From: Marinarcus sediminis
GTDB lineage: Bacteria; Campylobacterota; Campylobacteria; Campylobacterales; Arcobacteraceae
Assembly (NCBI RefSeq): GCF_048571275.1
Contig: NZ_CP182357.1
Span: forward strand, 434,001-498,000
Length of the DNA: 64,000 bases
Direction: 5' to 3'
The notes below the pieces were generated by a model that worked only from the letters and a program-made list of their open reading frames with translations, ran no database searches and was not told the origin of the DNA. Positions 35,567 to 43,896 of this stretch are shown here, piece by piece. Position 1 is the first letter of the stretch. The number at the start of each line of letters is the position of its first letter. The translations under genes were made by a program, and so were the position numbers.

Positions 35567-35580
35567 GCATATCTCTTTAT
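35552..35580 (+). terminator. Hairpin spanning the petC stop codon
   Basis: AGAGATATGC (35552-35561) pairs with GCATATCTCT (35567-35576) around the loop ATTAA that contains the TAA stop, followed by TTAT. This could attenuate transcription between petABC and the next cytochrome gene, or stabilise the upstream mRNA. Confidence 0.5.
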
Positions 35581-35595
35581 ACATAAGGGAAAATA

Positions 35596-35991
35596 ATGAA
35601 AATCACTAAAATAATCGCAGCTGTAATCTTATGTGTATCATTTTCAAATGCACAAGATGTTATGCAAAAGTCAATGTCTTTAATGTCAGAGGGAATGAAC
35701 CAAATTCAACAAGGGTTTTTAAACAATAATGTATCATTAATTCAAAATGGTACAGAACTTGTTAATAAAGGGAACGCTCTTTTTTCACATAAAGATATTA
35801 TTGCAGACTATCTTCCTGCAGAAAAAAAACATATGACAAATGTAGCCGTTAATGCTTCAAAAAGAATTACATTGGATGTTAATGTTCTAAATTTAAACTT
35901 AGAAAACAAAGCATATATCAATGCTTCTAATGCTTATTCTGATATTTTAAATGCATGTTCAAGTTGCCATGCAATTGTAAGAAACTGGTAA
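35596..35991 (+). CDS. Small periplasmic class II-like cytochrome c
   Basis: A 131-residue protein with a cleavable signal peptide (about residues 1-19, ending SNA) and one heme motif CSSCH near the C-terminus (121-125). This C-terminal position with an otherwise helical body is the arrangement of the cytochrome c' / c556 four-helix-bundle class. It could be an electron shuttle from the bc1 complex or a gas-binding cytochrome. It follows petC by 29 bases with an AAGGG site, and a hairpin follows its stop, so it belongs to the petABC unit. Confidence 0.82.
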   Translation: MKITKIIAAVILCVSFSNAQDVMQKSMSLMSEGMNQIQQGFLNNNVSLIQNGTELVNKGNALFSHKDIIADYLPAEKKHMTNVAVNASKRITLDVNVLNLNLENKAYINASNAYSDILNACSSCHAIVRNW

Positions 35992-36002
35992 ATTATCACT
36001 TT

Positions 36003-36040
36003 AATATAAAGACTAATATCACTGTTAGTCTTTATATTTA
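36003..36040 (+). terminator. Terminator after the class II-like cytochrome
   Basis: AATATAAAGACTAA (36003-36016) pairs perfectly with TTAGTCTTTATATT (36025-36038) with an 8-base loop. It closes the petABC unit before the bd-type module. Confidence 0.72.
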
Positions 36041-36145
36041 TCTCCCAAAAATCAATATATCTTAAATTATACTTTATTTTAAAAACTAACAATAAATTAA
36101 CAAACCTTTATTAGAATTAGACTCTATTTTAAATAAGGAGGCTTC

Positions 36146-37483
36146 ATGGATATCATAGGACAATTTCCGTTGTTTTATTTTCCAGAATACGGAAGTGCGT
36201 GGATGATGGGTATGACAGGAACCATACACATATTAGCATCTCATACTTCCGTTGGTGCTGCAATGCTTTTTGCATTTTTGGCTTACAAAGCGTATAAAGA
36301 AGACAGAAGTGATTTATACCCGTATATGAAAAGATACGGTATGTTTTTACTTATTTTCTCATATGTAATAGGTTCTATAACAGGTCCAGGGATTTGGTAT
36401 ACTGCAACAGCAGCCAGTCCAAGGGGTATCAGTGCACTTATACACAACTTTGTGTGGGTTTGGGCTACTGAATGGGTCTTTTTCGTTTATGAAGTTATTG
36501 GGGTATTTGTCCTTGTATATTTCATGGATAAAATTGATAAAAAAACCCATTTAAAACTTACATTCTCATTTGCATTGGCATCAGTAGGTACGTTAGCACT
36601 TATTATTGGAATCATAAGTTTTATGATGTGGCCAGGGACACAAGCATATTATGCGACAGGAAGTGCAAGTGATGCATTTTTTGGAACAAATACTTTCCCT
36701 CACATGTTCTTAAGAATTGGTTTTATGATAATGCTTTCAGGTGTTATTGGAATGGTTATTTCAAGTGCTATTAAAAAAGATAATGCTGAACTATCACAAG
36801 AACTCACCAGAAAAATGGGTTACGTAAGTATGTTGGGTGGATTTTTAGTTCTGTTCTTCTTTATGTGGTATATGGGAACTCTGCCAGACAACGCCCATGC
36901 TGTATTTAATGTAACTAAAGCTTCTGTTATTCAAAGCAGAATTATTCTTACGGTTGTTTTTTCAATCTATTTCTTAGTTGCTATTGTGAAGCCTCGATTT
37001 ATAAGTACTCCATTAGCAGGATTAATGATTTTTGTTATTTTAATTGCAGGTATTTGGCCAGGTGAAAAACTCAGAGAATCTATGAGAAAACCATATGTTG
37101 CTGGTCAATATATCTATTCAAATCAGATTATCAGTCGTGATGTTCCAGGAAAAGGAATCAAAAGTGAATTACCTATCATAGCCGAAAAAGGTCTATTACA
37201 AGTAAATCCATTTATTCCAGAAAACTTAAGAGTCATCACAGATGAAAACAAACTTGAAGCAGGGAAACTTTTAACAAGAATGTCATGTTCAAATTGCCAT
37301 TCACTAGAAAAAACAGGTGTATTCAGACCACTAAAAGATCGATTGGCTGGATTTGACAAAGAAGGAATAGTAGCCTTTTTACAAGTTCTGGGTGAAGGTG
37401 GTAGACCATATATGCCAACGCTAAAACTTCCAGAACAAGAATATGATGCCATTGCTGAATATATCGCATCATTGAAATATTAA
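36146..37483 (+). CDS. Cytochrome bd-superfamily membrane subunit fused to a cytochrome c domain
   Basis: A 445-residue protein. The N-terminal membrane part (about 1-305, eight or so helices) looks like the subunit I fold of cytochrome bd: a first helix with His residues (H28, H33) and a helix with Glu residues (E109, E116) plus H100 and H186. The quinol-binding loop motif GRQPW of true quinol oxidases is absent. The C-terminal part (about 365-445) is a class I cytochrome c domain with CSNCH (381-385) and a likely axial Met in PYMP (M423). This fits the cytochrome c-containing, non-quinol branch of the bd superfamily (the OR-C type families). Its electron donor is probably a cytochrome c. 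It forms an operon with the next gene, 9 bases away. Confidence 0.75.
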   Translation: MDIIGQFPLFYFPEYGSAWMMGMTGTIHILASHTSVGAAMLFAFLAYKAYKEDRSDLYPYMKRYGMFLLIFSYVIGSITGPGIWYTATAASPRGISALIHNFVWVWATEWVFFVYEVIGVFVLVYFMDKIDKKTHLKLTFSFALASVGTLALIIGIISFMMWPGTQAYYATGSASDAFFGTNTFPHMFLRIGFMIMLSGVIGMVISSAIKKDNAELSQELTRKMGYVSMLGGFLVLFFFMWYMGTLPDNAHAVFNVTKASVIQSRIILTVVFSIYFLVAIVKPRFISTPLAGLMIFVILIAGIWPGEKLRESMRKPYVAGQYIYSNQIISRDVPGKGIKSELPIIAEKGLLQVNPFIPENLRVITDENKLEAGKLLTRMSCSNCHSLEKTGVFRPLKDRLAGFDKEGIVAFLQVLGEGGRPYMPTLKLPEQEYDAIAEYIASLKY

Positions 37484-37492
37484 GGAGGATTT

Positions 37493-38686
37493 ATGGACGC
37501 ATCAGTATTATTAGCATTAAGAGACCCTGCGGGGGTACCTTTCTATCCTGTCGTATTTCAAGCATTGTATGTTTTAACATGGGCTTTACACGCTGCTTTT
37601 GTTTTATTGGCATTGGGTTCAATGGGATTGTCTATCGTTGGAACGTTTAAACAAAAAAATGATCCAAATTGGAAAATATTAACACCTCATTTGATTCAAA
37701 CGGGGAAAATAAGTATCTCTATACTTATTGTTTTGGGTGTTGCACCACTTTTGTTTACACAAGTTATTTATGACCCAAATTGGTATGTAGCAAATACATT
37801 GTCAGGTATGTGGGTATTTATTTTTATTTATACTTTAGTTGTTGGATACAGTATGTATTATTGGTATTATTATGCAAACAGAAAAAATGCAGGTGGAGGA
37901 AAACTTATTGGAATCATCTCATTTTTAATTTTAGTTTGCGCTGGAGTATTAATGCACAATTTTGCAGTCACTTCAATTATGCCAAATGATTGGATGAGTA
38001 TGTATGCTCCTAATGGTGTTGTTGACAACAGCGGATGGACATTTAATGTAGATGTTATAAGATTAGCCTTTATGGTAAGTTTAGCAATTCCTGTTGTTGG
38101 AATATTTTTACAAAACTACAGTCGATTTTTAAGTACAAGAAAAGACTTTAGTCCTACATTTGTAGAGTATACAGCATCACTTGGAACAAATATTGGAGTT
38201 GTTGGATTGCTTATCAGTGCACTTGCATTTGTTGTATGGATGATGCAAATTGGATACTTAATGAATCCACTCTCTTTAGCAATTATTGTGGGAGTTGTGG
38301 TTTTATTGTTAATGGTTTTCAGAAATACTAATAGCTATGTTACAACCATTGTTTTGGTTGTTGTTGCCTTGCTAATCTCTGGAATGAGAGAACTCATTCG
38401 ATTTGATATTATGAGCGGTTTAGGGTATAATATCTACGATTATCCAATGAATTTAGAAATTCCTACTATTTCAATGTTTTTACTTACATTCTTAATTTTG
38501 GGAGGAGTAGGTGTTGCTTACTTGTTAACCATGGCTTGGAAAGTAGGTAAAAATGAAGGTATTTTTGACGGTTCAAAGGATGTAGCTGTTACACGATTGG
38601 GTAACTATACACTTTCAATCATGGTTGTATGGATGGTGATCTATTTTGCTTGGGGAATGACAATATTATTTATGAATATACTCTAA
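37493..38686 (+). CDS. Polytopic membrane partner of the bd-superfamily subunit
   Basis: A 397-residue membrane protein with about ten helices, beginning only 9 bases after the bd-like subunit with its own AAGGAGG site. His residues H33, H66 and H155 lie in or near helices and may bind heme. It does not closely resemble CydB of quinol oxidases, but occupies the CydB position of the two-gene module, so it is probably the second core subunit. The pair probably forms one periplasm-facing complex. No assembly factor cydX or cydDC is adjacent. A strong terminator follows, so the unit is two genes. Confidence 0.7.
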   Translation: MDASVLLALRDPAGVPFYPVVFQALYVLTWALHAAFVLLALGSMGLSIVGTFKQKNDPNWKILTPHLIQTGKISISILIVLGVAPLLFTQVIYDPNWYVANTLSGMWVFIFIYTLVVGYSMYYWYYYANRKNAGGGKLIGIISFLILVCAGVLMHNFAVTSIMPNDWMSMYAPNGVVDNSGWTFNVDVIRLAFMVSLAIPVVGIFLQNYSRFLSTRKDFSPTFVEYTASLGTNIGVVGLLISALAFVVWMMQIGYLMNPLSLAIIVGVVVLLLMVFRNTNSYVTTIVLVVVALLISGMRELIRFDIMSGLGYNIYDYPMNLEIPTISMFLLTFLILGGVGVAYLLTMAWKVGKNEGIFDGSKDVAVTRLGNYTLSIMVVWMVIYFAWGMTILFMNIL

Positions 38687-38712
38687 ATAATAAACACGTC
38701 TACCCATCTTAT

Positions 38713-38746
38713 GCCAAAGAGTTTTTTAAACTCTTTGGCTTTTTTT
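38713..38746 (+). terminator. Intrinsic terminator after the bd-superfamily module
   Basis: GCCAAAGAGTTT (38713-38724) pairs perfectly with AAACTCTTTGGC (38728-38739) around a TTT loop, followed by a run of seven T. It ends the two-gene oxidase-like unit just before the response regulator. Confidence 0.88.
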
Positions 38747-38763
38747 ATTATTGGAGTCATACC

Positions 38764-39435
38764 ATGTCTGGCACGAAAATACTGTTTTTAGAAGATGATA
38801 AACTCTATCAAGAAACCATTAAAGACTTATTAGAAGAGGAATCTTTTATCGTTGATACCTGCAGCAATGGGCAAGAATTTTTAAACAAAATATTTAACAC
38901 CATTTATGATTTATATATTTTGGATTTGAATGTTCCACAAATTGATGGTTTTGAAATTATGAATATATTACGAGAGTATCAAGATGAAACAATGAGGCTG
39001 GTTTTAAGCTCTATTCCAGACTCCACAAAACGCTCATTTAGAAGTGGCTGTGATGGATTTTTAAATAAAAACACCCATATTGAAGAACTTTTACTCAGAG
39101 TAAGAACATTAATTAAACGATCGTATAGAACCTACCACGATTTTATACCTATTTCAAACTCTTATACCTATGATATTTTCAATAAAAGAATTTATCACAA
39201 CTCAACTGCTCTTGAAATTGAGAGCCAAGCACTTTTTATTTTAGATTACCTCATCAAAAAAAGAGGTCAATTTGTATCAAAAGTCGATCTTGAAAAAAAT
39301 GTTTACCCCTCTAACAGCGAATCAAAATCAGCTGTCATTCGATATCACATCTGGAGTATAAGAAAAATAATTGGATTTGATTTAATTGAGTCACAAAAGA
39401 ACAGAGGTTATAGACTGAAGCCAAAAGGTATTTAA
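38764..39435 (+). CDS. OmpR-family response regulator, orphan
   Basis: A 223-residue regulator. The receiver domain has the acidic pair EDD (10-12), phosphoacceptor D54 in LYILDLNVP, and the conserved Lys near residue 103 (FLNKN). A winged-helix C-terminal domain (about 128-220) ends in RGYRLKPKG, as in OmpR/PhoB regulators. I choose the ATG at 38764, after a GGAG site. A longer frame to 38629 would overlap the terminator and the preceding gene. No histidine kinase lies in the window, so its sensor is elsewhere. Its position suggests control of the respiratory genes, but this is only inference. Confidence 0.85.
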   Translation: MSGTKILFLEDDKLYQETIKDLLEEESFIVDTCSNGQEFLNKIFNTIYDLYILDLNVPQIDGFEIMNILREYQDETMRLVLSSIPDSTKRSFRSGCDGFLNKNTHIEELLLRVRTLIKRSYRTYHDFIPISNSYTYDIFNKRIYHNSTALEIESQALFILDYLIKKRGQFVSKVDLEKNVYPSNSESKSAVIRYHIWSIRKIIGFDLIESQKNRGYRLKPKGI

Positions 39436-39553
39436 TGACTTCAGTATATTTATTAGATAAAAAACTAGGAGGAGATTCATCTAATTGAACTCTTTTGTTG
39501 TTTGGTACAATGTAATTATAAAAGAATTGTGTTAATTATCTGTTAGTTTAAAA

Positions 39554-40222
39554 TCAAACAATTAATTTTGCTGCAACCGTTGTCATCGCAGTTTCACTTC
39601 TTAAAATCAGATCAGAATGAATACCTACAATCTTCTCTTTTGAAAAAAGTTCCACTTCTCTTTTTGAAAAGCCCCCTTCGCATCCCACAACAATTGTTTG
39701 TATATTTAAACTTGAATCCACTCTTTTTTCACTGAAATTAAACGCATATGCTTCAGGAAAAAGATTTAAAAATGTATCTAAAGAATCAACAATATCAAGT
39801 TGCATCAAAGAGCTTCGTCCACATTGTTGAGAAGAGTTTATTAAGATTTTATTCAATTTTTCAATATTGATTTTAAAATTCTTTTGTGAAAAATCAGCGT
39901 AGATAAACGTAAGCTTTTCAACACCCAATTCGTTCAAATAAGGGAGTTGCTTCTCAATGGTTTTAGGATCAACCACACACCAACCCATATGAAGTTTAAC
40001 TGAAGCACCAATCTCTTTTTCTTCATACGTTTGTAACGTCAATGTTGCATCTCTTTTTGAAATGGCTTCCACTTTATAAAAATAGATTTGACCATCTTGC
40101 ATATTTCTAAAAACCAGAATGTCATTTAAGGTGTGTCGTCGCACTTTAAAAAGATATTTATACGTTTCACCATCAATACGTAATATTCCTTGTGAAGCCA
40201 ATTCATGATATATAAACTGCAT
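39554..40222 (-). CDS. rsmE: 16S rRNA (uracil1498-N3)-methyltransferase RsmE
   Basis: A 222-residue SPOUT methyltransferase for m3U1498 of 16S rRNA. Family elements are the VVDPKTIEKQLPYLNELGV segment, the SAM-binding VVGCEGGFSKREVELF, and the C-terminal LILRSETAMTTV knot strand. The N-terminal PUA-like domain includes IDGETYKYLFKVRRH. It lies one base after the membrane protein gene, in the same leftward unit. Confidence 0.93.
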   Translation of the reverse strand: MQFIYHELASQGILRIDGETYKYLFKVRRHTLNDILVFRNMQDGQIYFYKVEAISKRDATLTLQTYEEKEIGASVKLHMGWCVVDPKTIEKQLPYLNELGVEKLTFIYADFSQKNFKINIEKLNKILINSSQQCGRSSLMQLDIVDSLDTFLNLFPEAYAFNFSEKRVDSSLNIQTIVVGCEGGFSKREVELFSKEKIVGIHSDLILRSETAMTTVAAKLIV

Positions 40223-40223
40223 A

Positions 40224-40628
40224 TTAAAATACTTTTGAAATGATATATACTGTAATTAAAACCATAATTTCTATGGTATAGATTTTTTTTGCATACGGGT
40301 AAAACTCTTCTTGAAGTACCACATCACTTGTTTTAATGATTCTCATTTTTTTGTACCTTTTTATCTCAATAACCAATAAAAAGATTGATGTAGGAATCAT
40401 CAATAACACCGTAGGATTTAAATCGTGATTATACGTTGCAACAATGGCTCCAGTGTATATAACAATTGCATTGGTCAAATGGTATAAAGGGGTCGTGAAT
40501 TTTAATCTTTTGGCTAAAAATATGAAGTTTTTTTGTGTGCAGACACTGTAAATATTAAACATCATAACTGCCAGAAAAAAGTAAATTGTATATACGTGCG
40601 TAATGACTGCATCGTGCATAATGTCCAT
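40224..40628 (-). CDS. Small integral membrane protein of unknown function
   Basis: A 134-residue protein with four predicted helices (about 9-29, 45-65, 70-88 and 112-132) linked by basic loops. I recognise no catalytic motif. It is the first gene of the short leftward unit with rsmE and diverges from moeA. Similar four-helix proteins of about 130 residues are common in Campylobacterota, often beside rsmE, without known function. Confidence 0.7.
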   Translation of the reverse strand: MDIMHDAVITHVYTIYFFLAVMMFNIYSVCTQKNFIFLAKRLKFTTPLYHLTNAIVIYTGAIVATYNHDLNPTVLLMIPTSIFLLVIEIKRYKKMRIIKTSDVVLQEEFYPYAKKIYTIEIMVLITVYIISKVF

Positions 40629-40722
40629 CGTTTATCTCTCTTTTAAAAAATTTTGGTATTATATCAAATTAAATAACAATCTAAGCATAAGCATTGCTTG
40701 GAGTTATGTAAGGAAAACCCAT

Positions 40723-41946
40723 ATGGCAGTCAGTGTCAAAGAAGCTATAAATATTTTATCAAACCAATATAAAAAACCAAAATATGAAATCGTACCCATT
40801 GAAAATGCTTTAAATAAAATCAGTGCAGAATCTCTTTTTGCCACACAAGCCCTTCCAAAATTTAATAACTCAGCCATGGATGGATATGCTATCTTATTTG
40901 AAGATACCCATAGCAAGCTGAAGATTACAAGTACTATTTTTGCAGGGGACAATAAAGATATTGAATTAATTTCTGGTCAATGCGTAAAAATAATGACCGG
41001 TGCAAAAATTCCTAAAAACTGTACGGCAATCATTCCATTTGAAGATGCCAAAATCATCAATGAAACAACCGTATGCATTCCTTCAAAGGTCAAAGAGAAT
41101 CAACACATACGCTATATAGGTGAAGACATTCAAATCAAAGATAACATACTCAAAGAAGGGGATGAAATCAATTTTTCTAAAATCACCCTACTTTCAAGTC
41201 AAGGAATTTCACACGTCAAAGTATTTAAAAAACCGAACATTGTTGTTTTTGCTTCAGGCGAAGAGCTGAAATTGCATTATGAAAAAATTGAAGATTATCA
41301 AATTTATAACTCTAATACACCTACATTTATAGCCCGTTGTCAAGAACTTGGCTGCGATGTTACATTTATTGGGCAAGCAAGAGATAGCATTGATTCTATT
41401 AAAGAATCAATTCAAAACTCATTGGGAGCAGATTTGATTATCACCTCAGGGGGTGTCTCTGTTGGGGAAGCAGACTTTACCAAAGAGGCTTTTAATGCTC
41501 TTGGATTTGAGAGTTTATTTGACGGCATTATTGTCAAACCCGGTAAACCTACAGTTTTTGGAAAAATAGGAAACACCTTGATTTTAAATCTACCGGGTAA
41601 CCCTTTGGCTGCTTCACTTATTTTTGAACTCTTTGGAAAAATACTCATTCAAAAACTTTTGGGACAAAAAGAGTGTTTTCATAATACAATCGATGCTAAA
41701 ATGCATAAAACATTAAAAAACAAAAAAGGCAGAATAACCGTTGTACCCGGTTTTTTTGATGGTGTCTTTTTTCAAGCTTCAAATAAACGAAGTCCTGGAA
41801 TGGTAAGTATATTAGCTTCATGCAATGCCATGATTGTTTTAGATGAAAATGTAGAGCACATAGAAGAAAATAAAACCGTAAAAGTATTGCCCATCAATTG
41901 GAAATTTTTTACGCAAGAAAATAAGGATTTTTTAACTCATGAATAA
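40723..41946 (+). CDS. moeA: Molybdopterin molybdenumtransferase MoeA
   Basis: A 407-residue MoeA that inserts molybdate into adenylated molybdopterin. Key segments: SAMDGYAI near residue 50, IMTGAKIP, the ASGEEL stretch, SGGVSVGEADF and KPGKPTVFG with LPGNPLAASLIFELF. The start is the ATG at 40723, 40 codons inside the longest open frame; the upstream part overlaps the divergent gene and its promoter region. The stop overlaps queC by 8 bases. Confidence 0.95.
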   Translation: MAVSVKEAINILSNQYKKPKYEIVPIENALNKISAESLFATQALPKFNNSAMDGYAILFEDTHSKLKITSTIFAGDNKDIELISGQCVKIMTGAKIPKNCTAIIPFEDAKIINETTVCIPSKVKENQHIRYIGEDIQIKDNILKEGDEINFSKITLLSSQGISHVKVFKKPNIVVFASGEELKLHYEKIEDYQIYNSNTPTFIARCQELGCDVTFIGQARDSIDSIKESIQNSLGADLIITSGGVSVGEADFTKEAFNALGFESLFDGIIVKPGKPTVFGKIGNTLILNLPGNPLAASLIFELFGKILIQKLLGQKECFHNTIDAKMHKTLKNKKGRITVVPGFFDGVFFQASNKRSPGMVSILASCNAMIVLDENVEHIEENKTVKVLPINWKFFTQENKDFLTHE

Positions 41947-42610
41947 AAAAGCAGTATGTATTTTAAGTGGCGGAATGGACTCAACATTGGCAAGTTATAT
42001 TGCTAAACATGAGGGATATGAAATCATTGCTGTACACTTTAATTACGGACAAAGAACACAAAAACGAGAACTCAAAGCATTCAGAGATATTTGTGAAGAT
42101 TTAAATATTAAAGAGAAATATGAAGTTGATATTCCCTTTTTCACACAAATTGGGGAAAGTGCTTTAACCGATGTCGATATTGATGTGCCTATTGAGGGCG
42201 TTAAACCAGGCGTTCCTATTACGTATGTGCCTTTTAGAAATGGAATTTTTCTCTCAATTGCTGCAGCCATTGCGGAAAAAGAGGATGCCACTGCCATGTT
42301 TATAGGTGTTGTCGAAGAGGACAGCAGTGGCTACCCTGATTGCACAGACTCCTTTATTACTAAAATGAAAGAGGCCATCAATCAAGGCACCAAAGAGAGT
42401 ACGAATATTGATATTCGAACCCCATTAGTACACATGATGAAATCAGATATTGTCACCAAAGCATTGGAACTGAATGTTCCCTTACAACACACTTGGAGTT
42501 GCTATAAAGAGGAAGAGCAAGCGTGTGGTGTGTGCGACAGTTGTCGATTGAGATTAAATGGATTTAAAATAGCCAATGCAACTGATCCCATTGCATATAA
42601 AGGAAATTGA
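41939..42610 (+). CDS. queC: 7-cyano-7-deazaguanine synthase
   Basis: A 223-residue QueC that makes preQ0 from 7-carboxy-7-deazaguanine and ammonia, with ATP. The PP-loop motif is SGGMDSTLA (residues 10-18). The C-terminal zinc site is CYKEEEQACGVCDSCRLR with four Cys. It overlaps moeA by 8 bases and the next gene by one base, so the queuosine genes form one operon with moeA. Confidence 0.96.
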   Translation: MNKKAVCILSGGMDSTLASYIAKHEGYEIIAVHFNYGQRTQKRELKAFRDICEDLNIKEKYEVDIPFFTQIGESALTDVDIDVPIEGVKPGVPITYVPFRNGIFLSIAAAIAEKEDATAMFIGVVEEDSSGYPDCTDSFITKMKEAINQGTKESTNIDIRTPLVHMMKSDIVTKALELNVPLQHTWSCYKEEEQACGVCDSCRLRLNGFKIANATDPIAYKGN

Positions 42611-43146
42611 TGCATTGGAAAATATCGAAAGAGTTTGACTTTTGTTATGGTCACAGAGTTTGGTCACAAGAGTTAAATCCAGAATTTTCACTTGATCCTT
42701 GTTTGAAATGCCGCCATTTACATGGACATCAAGGCAAAATTATTATCTACTTACAAAGTGATGTTTTAACCAACGGTATGGTCACAGACTTTAAACATTT
42801 AAATTGGTTTAAAGCCTTTATTGATGATGTTTTAGATCACAAATTTATTTTAGATATTCATGATCCTTTATTTGAAACACTCTTACCTCACTATGCCAAT
42901 AAAAAAGATTTAATTGAATTTCCAGAAGGGTTTAAAGCCTTTAATTTAACAAAAATCAAAGATGAACCAGAACACATATTAGAGATGTATGAGGGGTTTA
43001 TTATTGTTGATTTTGTTCCAACAAGCGAAAATTTATCGGCTTGGATTATGAAAATTGTTCAAGAAAAAATAGAAAAACTCAACATTACCGTATCAAAAGT
43101 AGAGTTTTACGAAACTCCAAAAAGTAAGAGCAGTGTATATGCTTGA
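42610..43146 (+). CDS. queD: 6-carboxytetrahydropterin synthase
   Basis: A 178-residue QueD/PTPS-family enzyme converting dihydroneopterin triphosphate to 6-carboxytetrahydropterin. The zinc-binding His and catalytic residues are in CYGHRVW and CRHLHGHQG. It is larger than E. coli QueD (about 120 residues), with an insert between about residues 80 and 125. The start is the ATG at 42610 (ATGA overlap with queC); an AGGA site lies five bases upstream. It overlaps queE by 8 bases. Confidence 0.92.
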   Translation: MHWKISKEFDFCYGHRVWSQELNPEFSLDPCLKCRHLHGHQGKIIIYLQSDVLTNGMVTDFKHLNWFKAFIDDVLDHKFILDIHDPLFETLLPHYANKKDLIEFPEGFKAFNLTKIKDEPEHILEMYEGFIIVDFVPTSENLSAWIMKIVQEKIEKLNITVSKVEFYETPKSKSSVYA

Positions 43147-43894
43147 AGTCACTGAGATTTTTGGTCCAACCATTCAAGGTGAAGGTAAAAAAATAGGCAC
43201 ACCCTCTGTTTTTATTCGTTTTGGAAAATGCAATATGTCTTGCTCTGGATTTGAAGTAGAGTATGAAACACCCAGTGGTGCTAAAAAATACTCTTGTGAT
43301 ACCTATTACGCTGTCGATACTGCATTCAGAGAGAGCTGGTACAAATACAACAGCCATGAAGAAATCATTGCCGAGGTTGCTAAACTTATACCCAATAATT
43401 ATAAACCCGATATTGTTATTACAGGAGGGGAACCTCTGATTTATTGGAAAAATGAAGCCTTTCAAAAACTCTTGGAATATTATGTGGACCATGATTTTAA
43501 GGTTACCATTGAAACCAATGCTTCTTTAGACATAGATTTTTCAAAAAACTATCAAAAAGAGATACTTTTTTCTATGAGCATCAAGCTCAGTAACAGCAAA
43601 GAACCTCTTTTTAAAAGAATCAATGAAAATACCCTAACAAAAATCAAACACAATGTTAAAGAGTATTATCTTAAGTTTGTCATTGAAAAACAGTTTATTA
43701 CTGATGCTAAAAAAGAGATTGACGATATTCTAAAAATTATTCCACAAAGTAAAGTCTATTTAATGCCACGAGGTGACACCCAAGAAGAGATTAATCTCAA
43801 TGCTCAAGCGGTTATTGATATGTGTGTCGAATATGGTTTTCATTACTCTGATCGATTACATATTCGACTTTGGGACAACAAGAAAGGTGTATAA
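43139..43894 (+). CDS. queE: 7-carboxy-7-deazaguanine synthase, atypical radical SAM motif
   Basis: A 251-residue QueE (from the ATG at 43139) that rearranges 6-carboxytetrahydropterin to 7-carboxy-7-deazaguanine. The N-terminal TEIFGPTIQGEGKKIG, TGGEP and the terminal LHIRLWDNKKG segment are family features. The cluster-binding Cys are spaced C31-x3-C35-x17-C53 instead of the classical CxxxCxxC. The insertion between the second and third Cys is short and Gly/Tyr-rich. Other QueE enzymes are known to vary this motif, so activity is still likely. It overlaps queD by 8 bases. Confidence 0.88.
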   Translation: MLEVTEIFGPTIQGEGKKIGTPSVFIRFGKCNMSCSGFEVEYETPSGAKKYSCDTYYAVDTAFRESWYKYNSHEEIIAEVAKLIPNNYKPDIVITGGEPLIYWKNEAFQKLLEYYVDHDFKVTIETNASLDIDFSKNYQKEILFSMSIKLSNSKEPLFKRINENTLTKIKHNVKEYYLKFVIEKQFITDAKKEIDDILKIIPQSKVYLMPRGDTQEEINLNAQAVIDMCVEYGFHYSDRLHIRLWDNKKGV

Positions 43895-43896
43895 GT

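Noticed and set aside
38629..38763. 45-residue N-terminal extension of the response regulator
   Set aside because: It overlaps the preceding gene and the strong terminator; receiver domains begin directly at the strand encoded from 38764.
40603..40722. 40-residue N-terminal extension of MoeA
   Set aside because: It overlaps the divergent membrane protein gene and its promoter region; the ATG at 40723 matches the family start.
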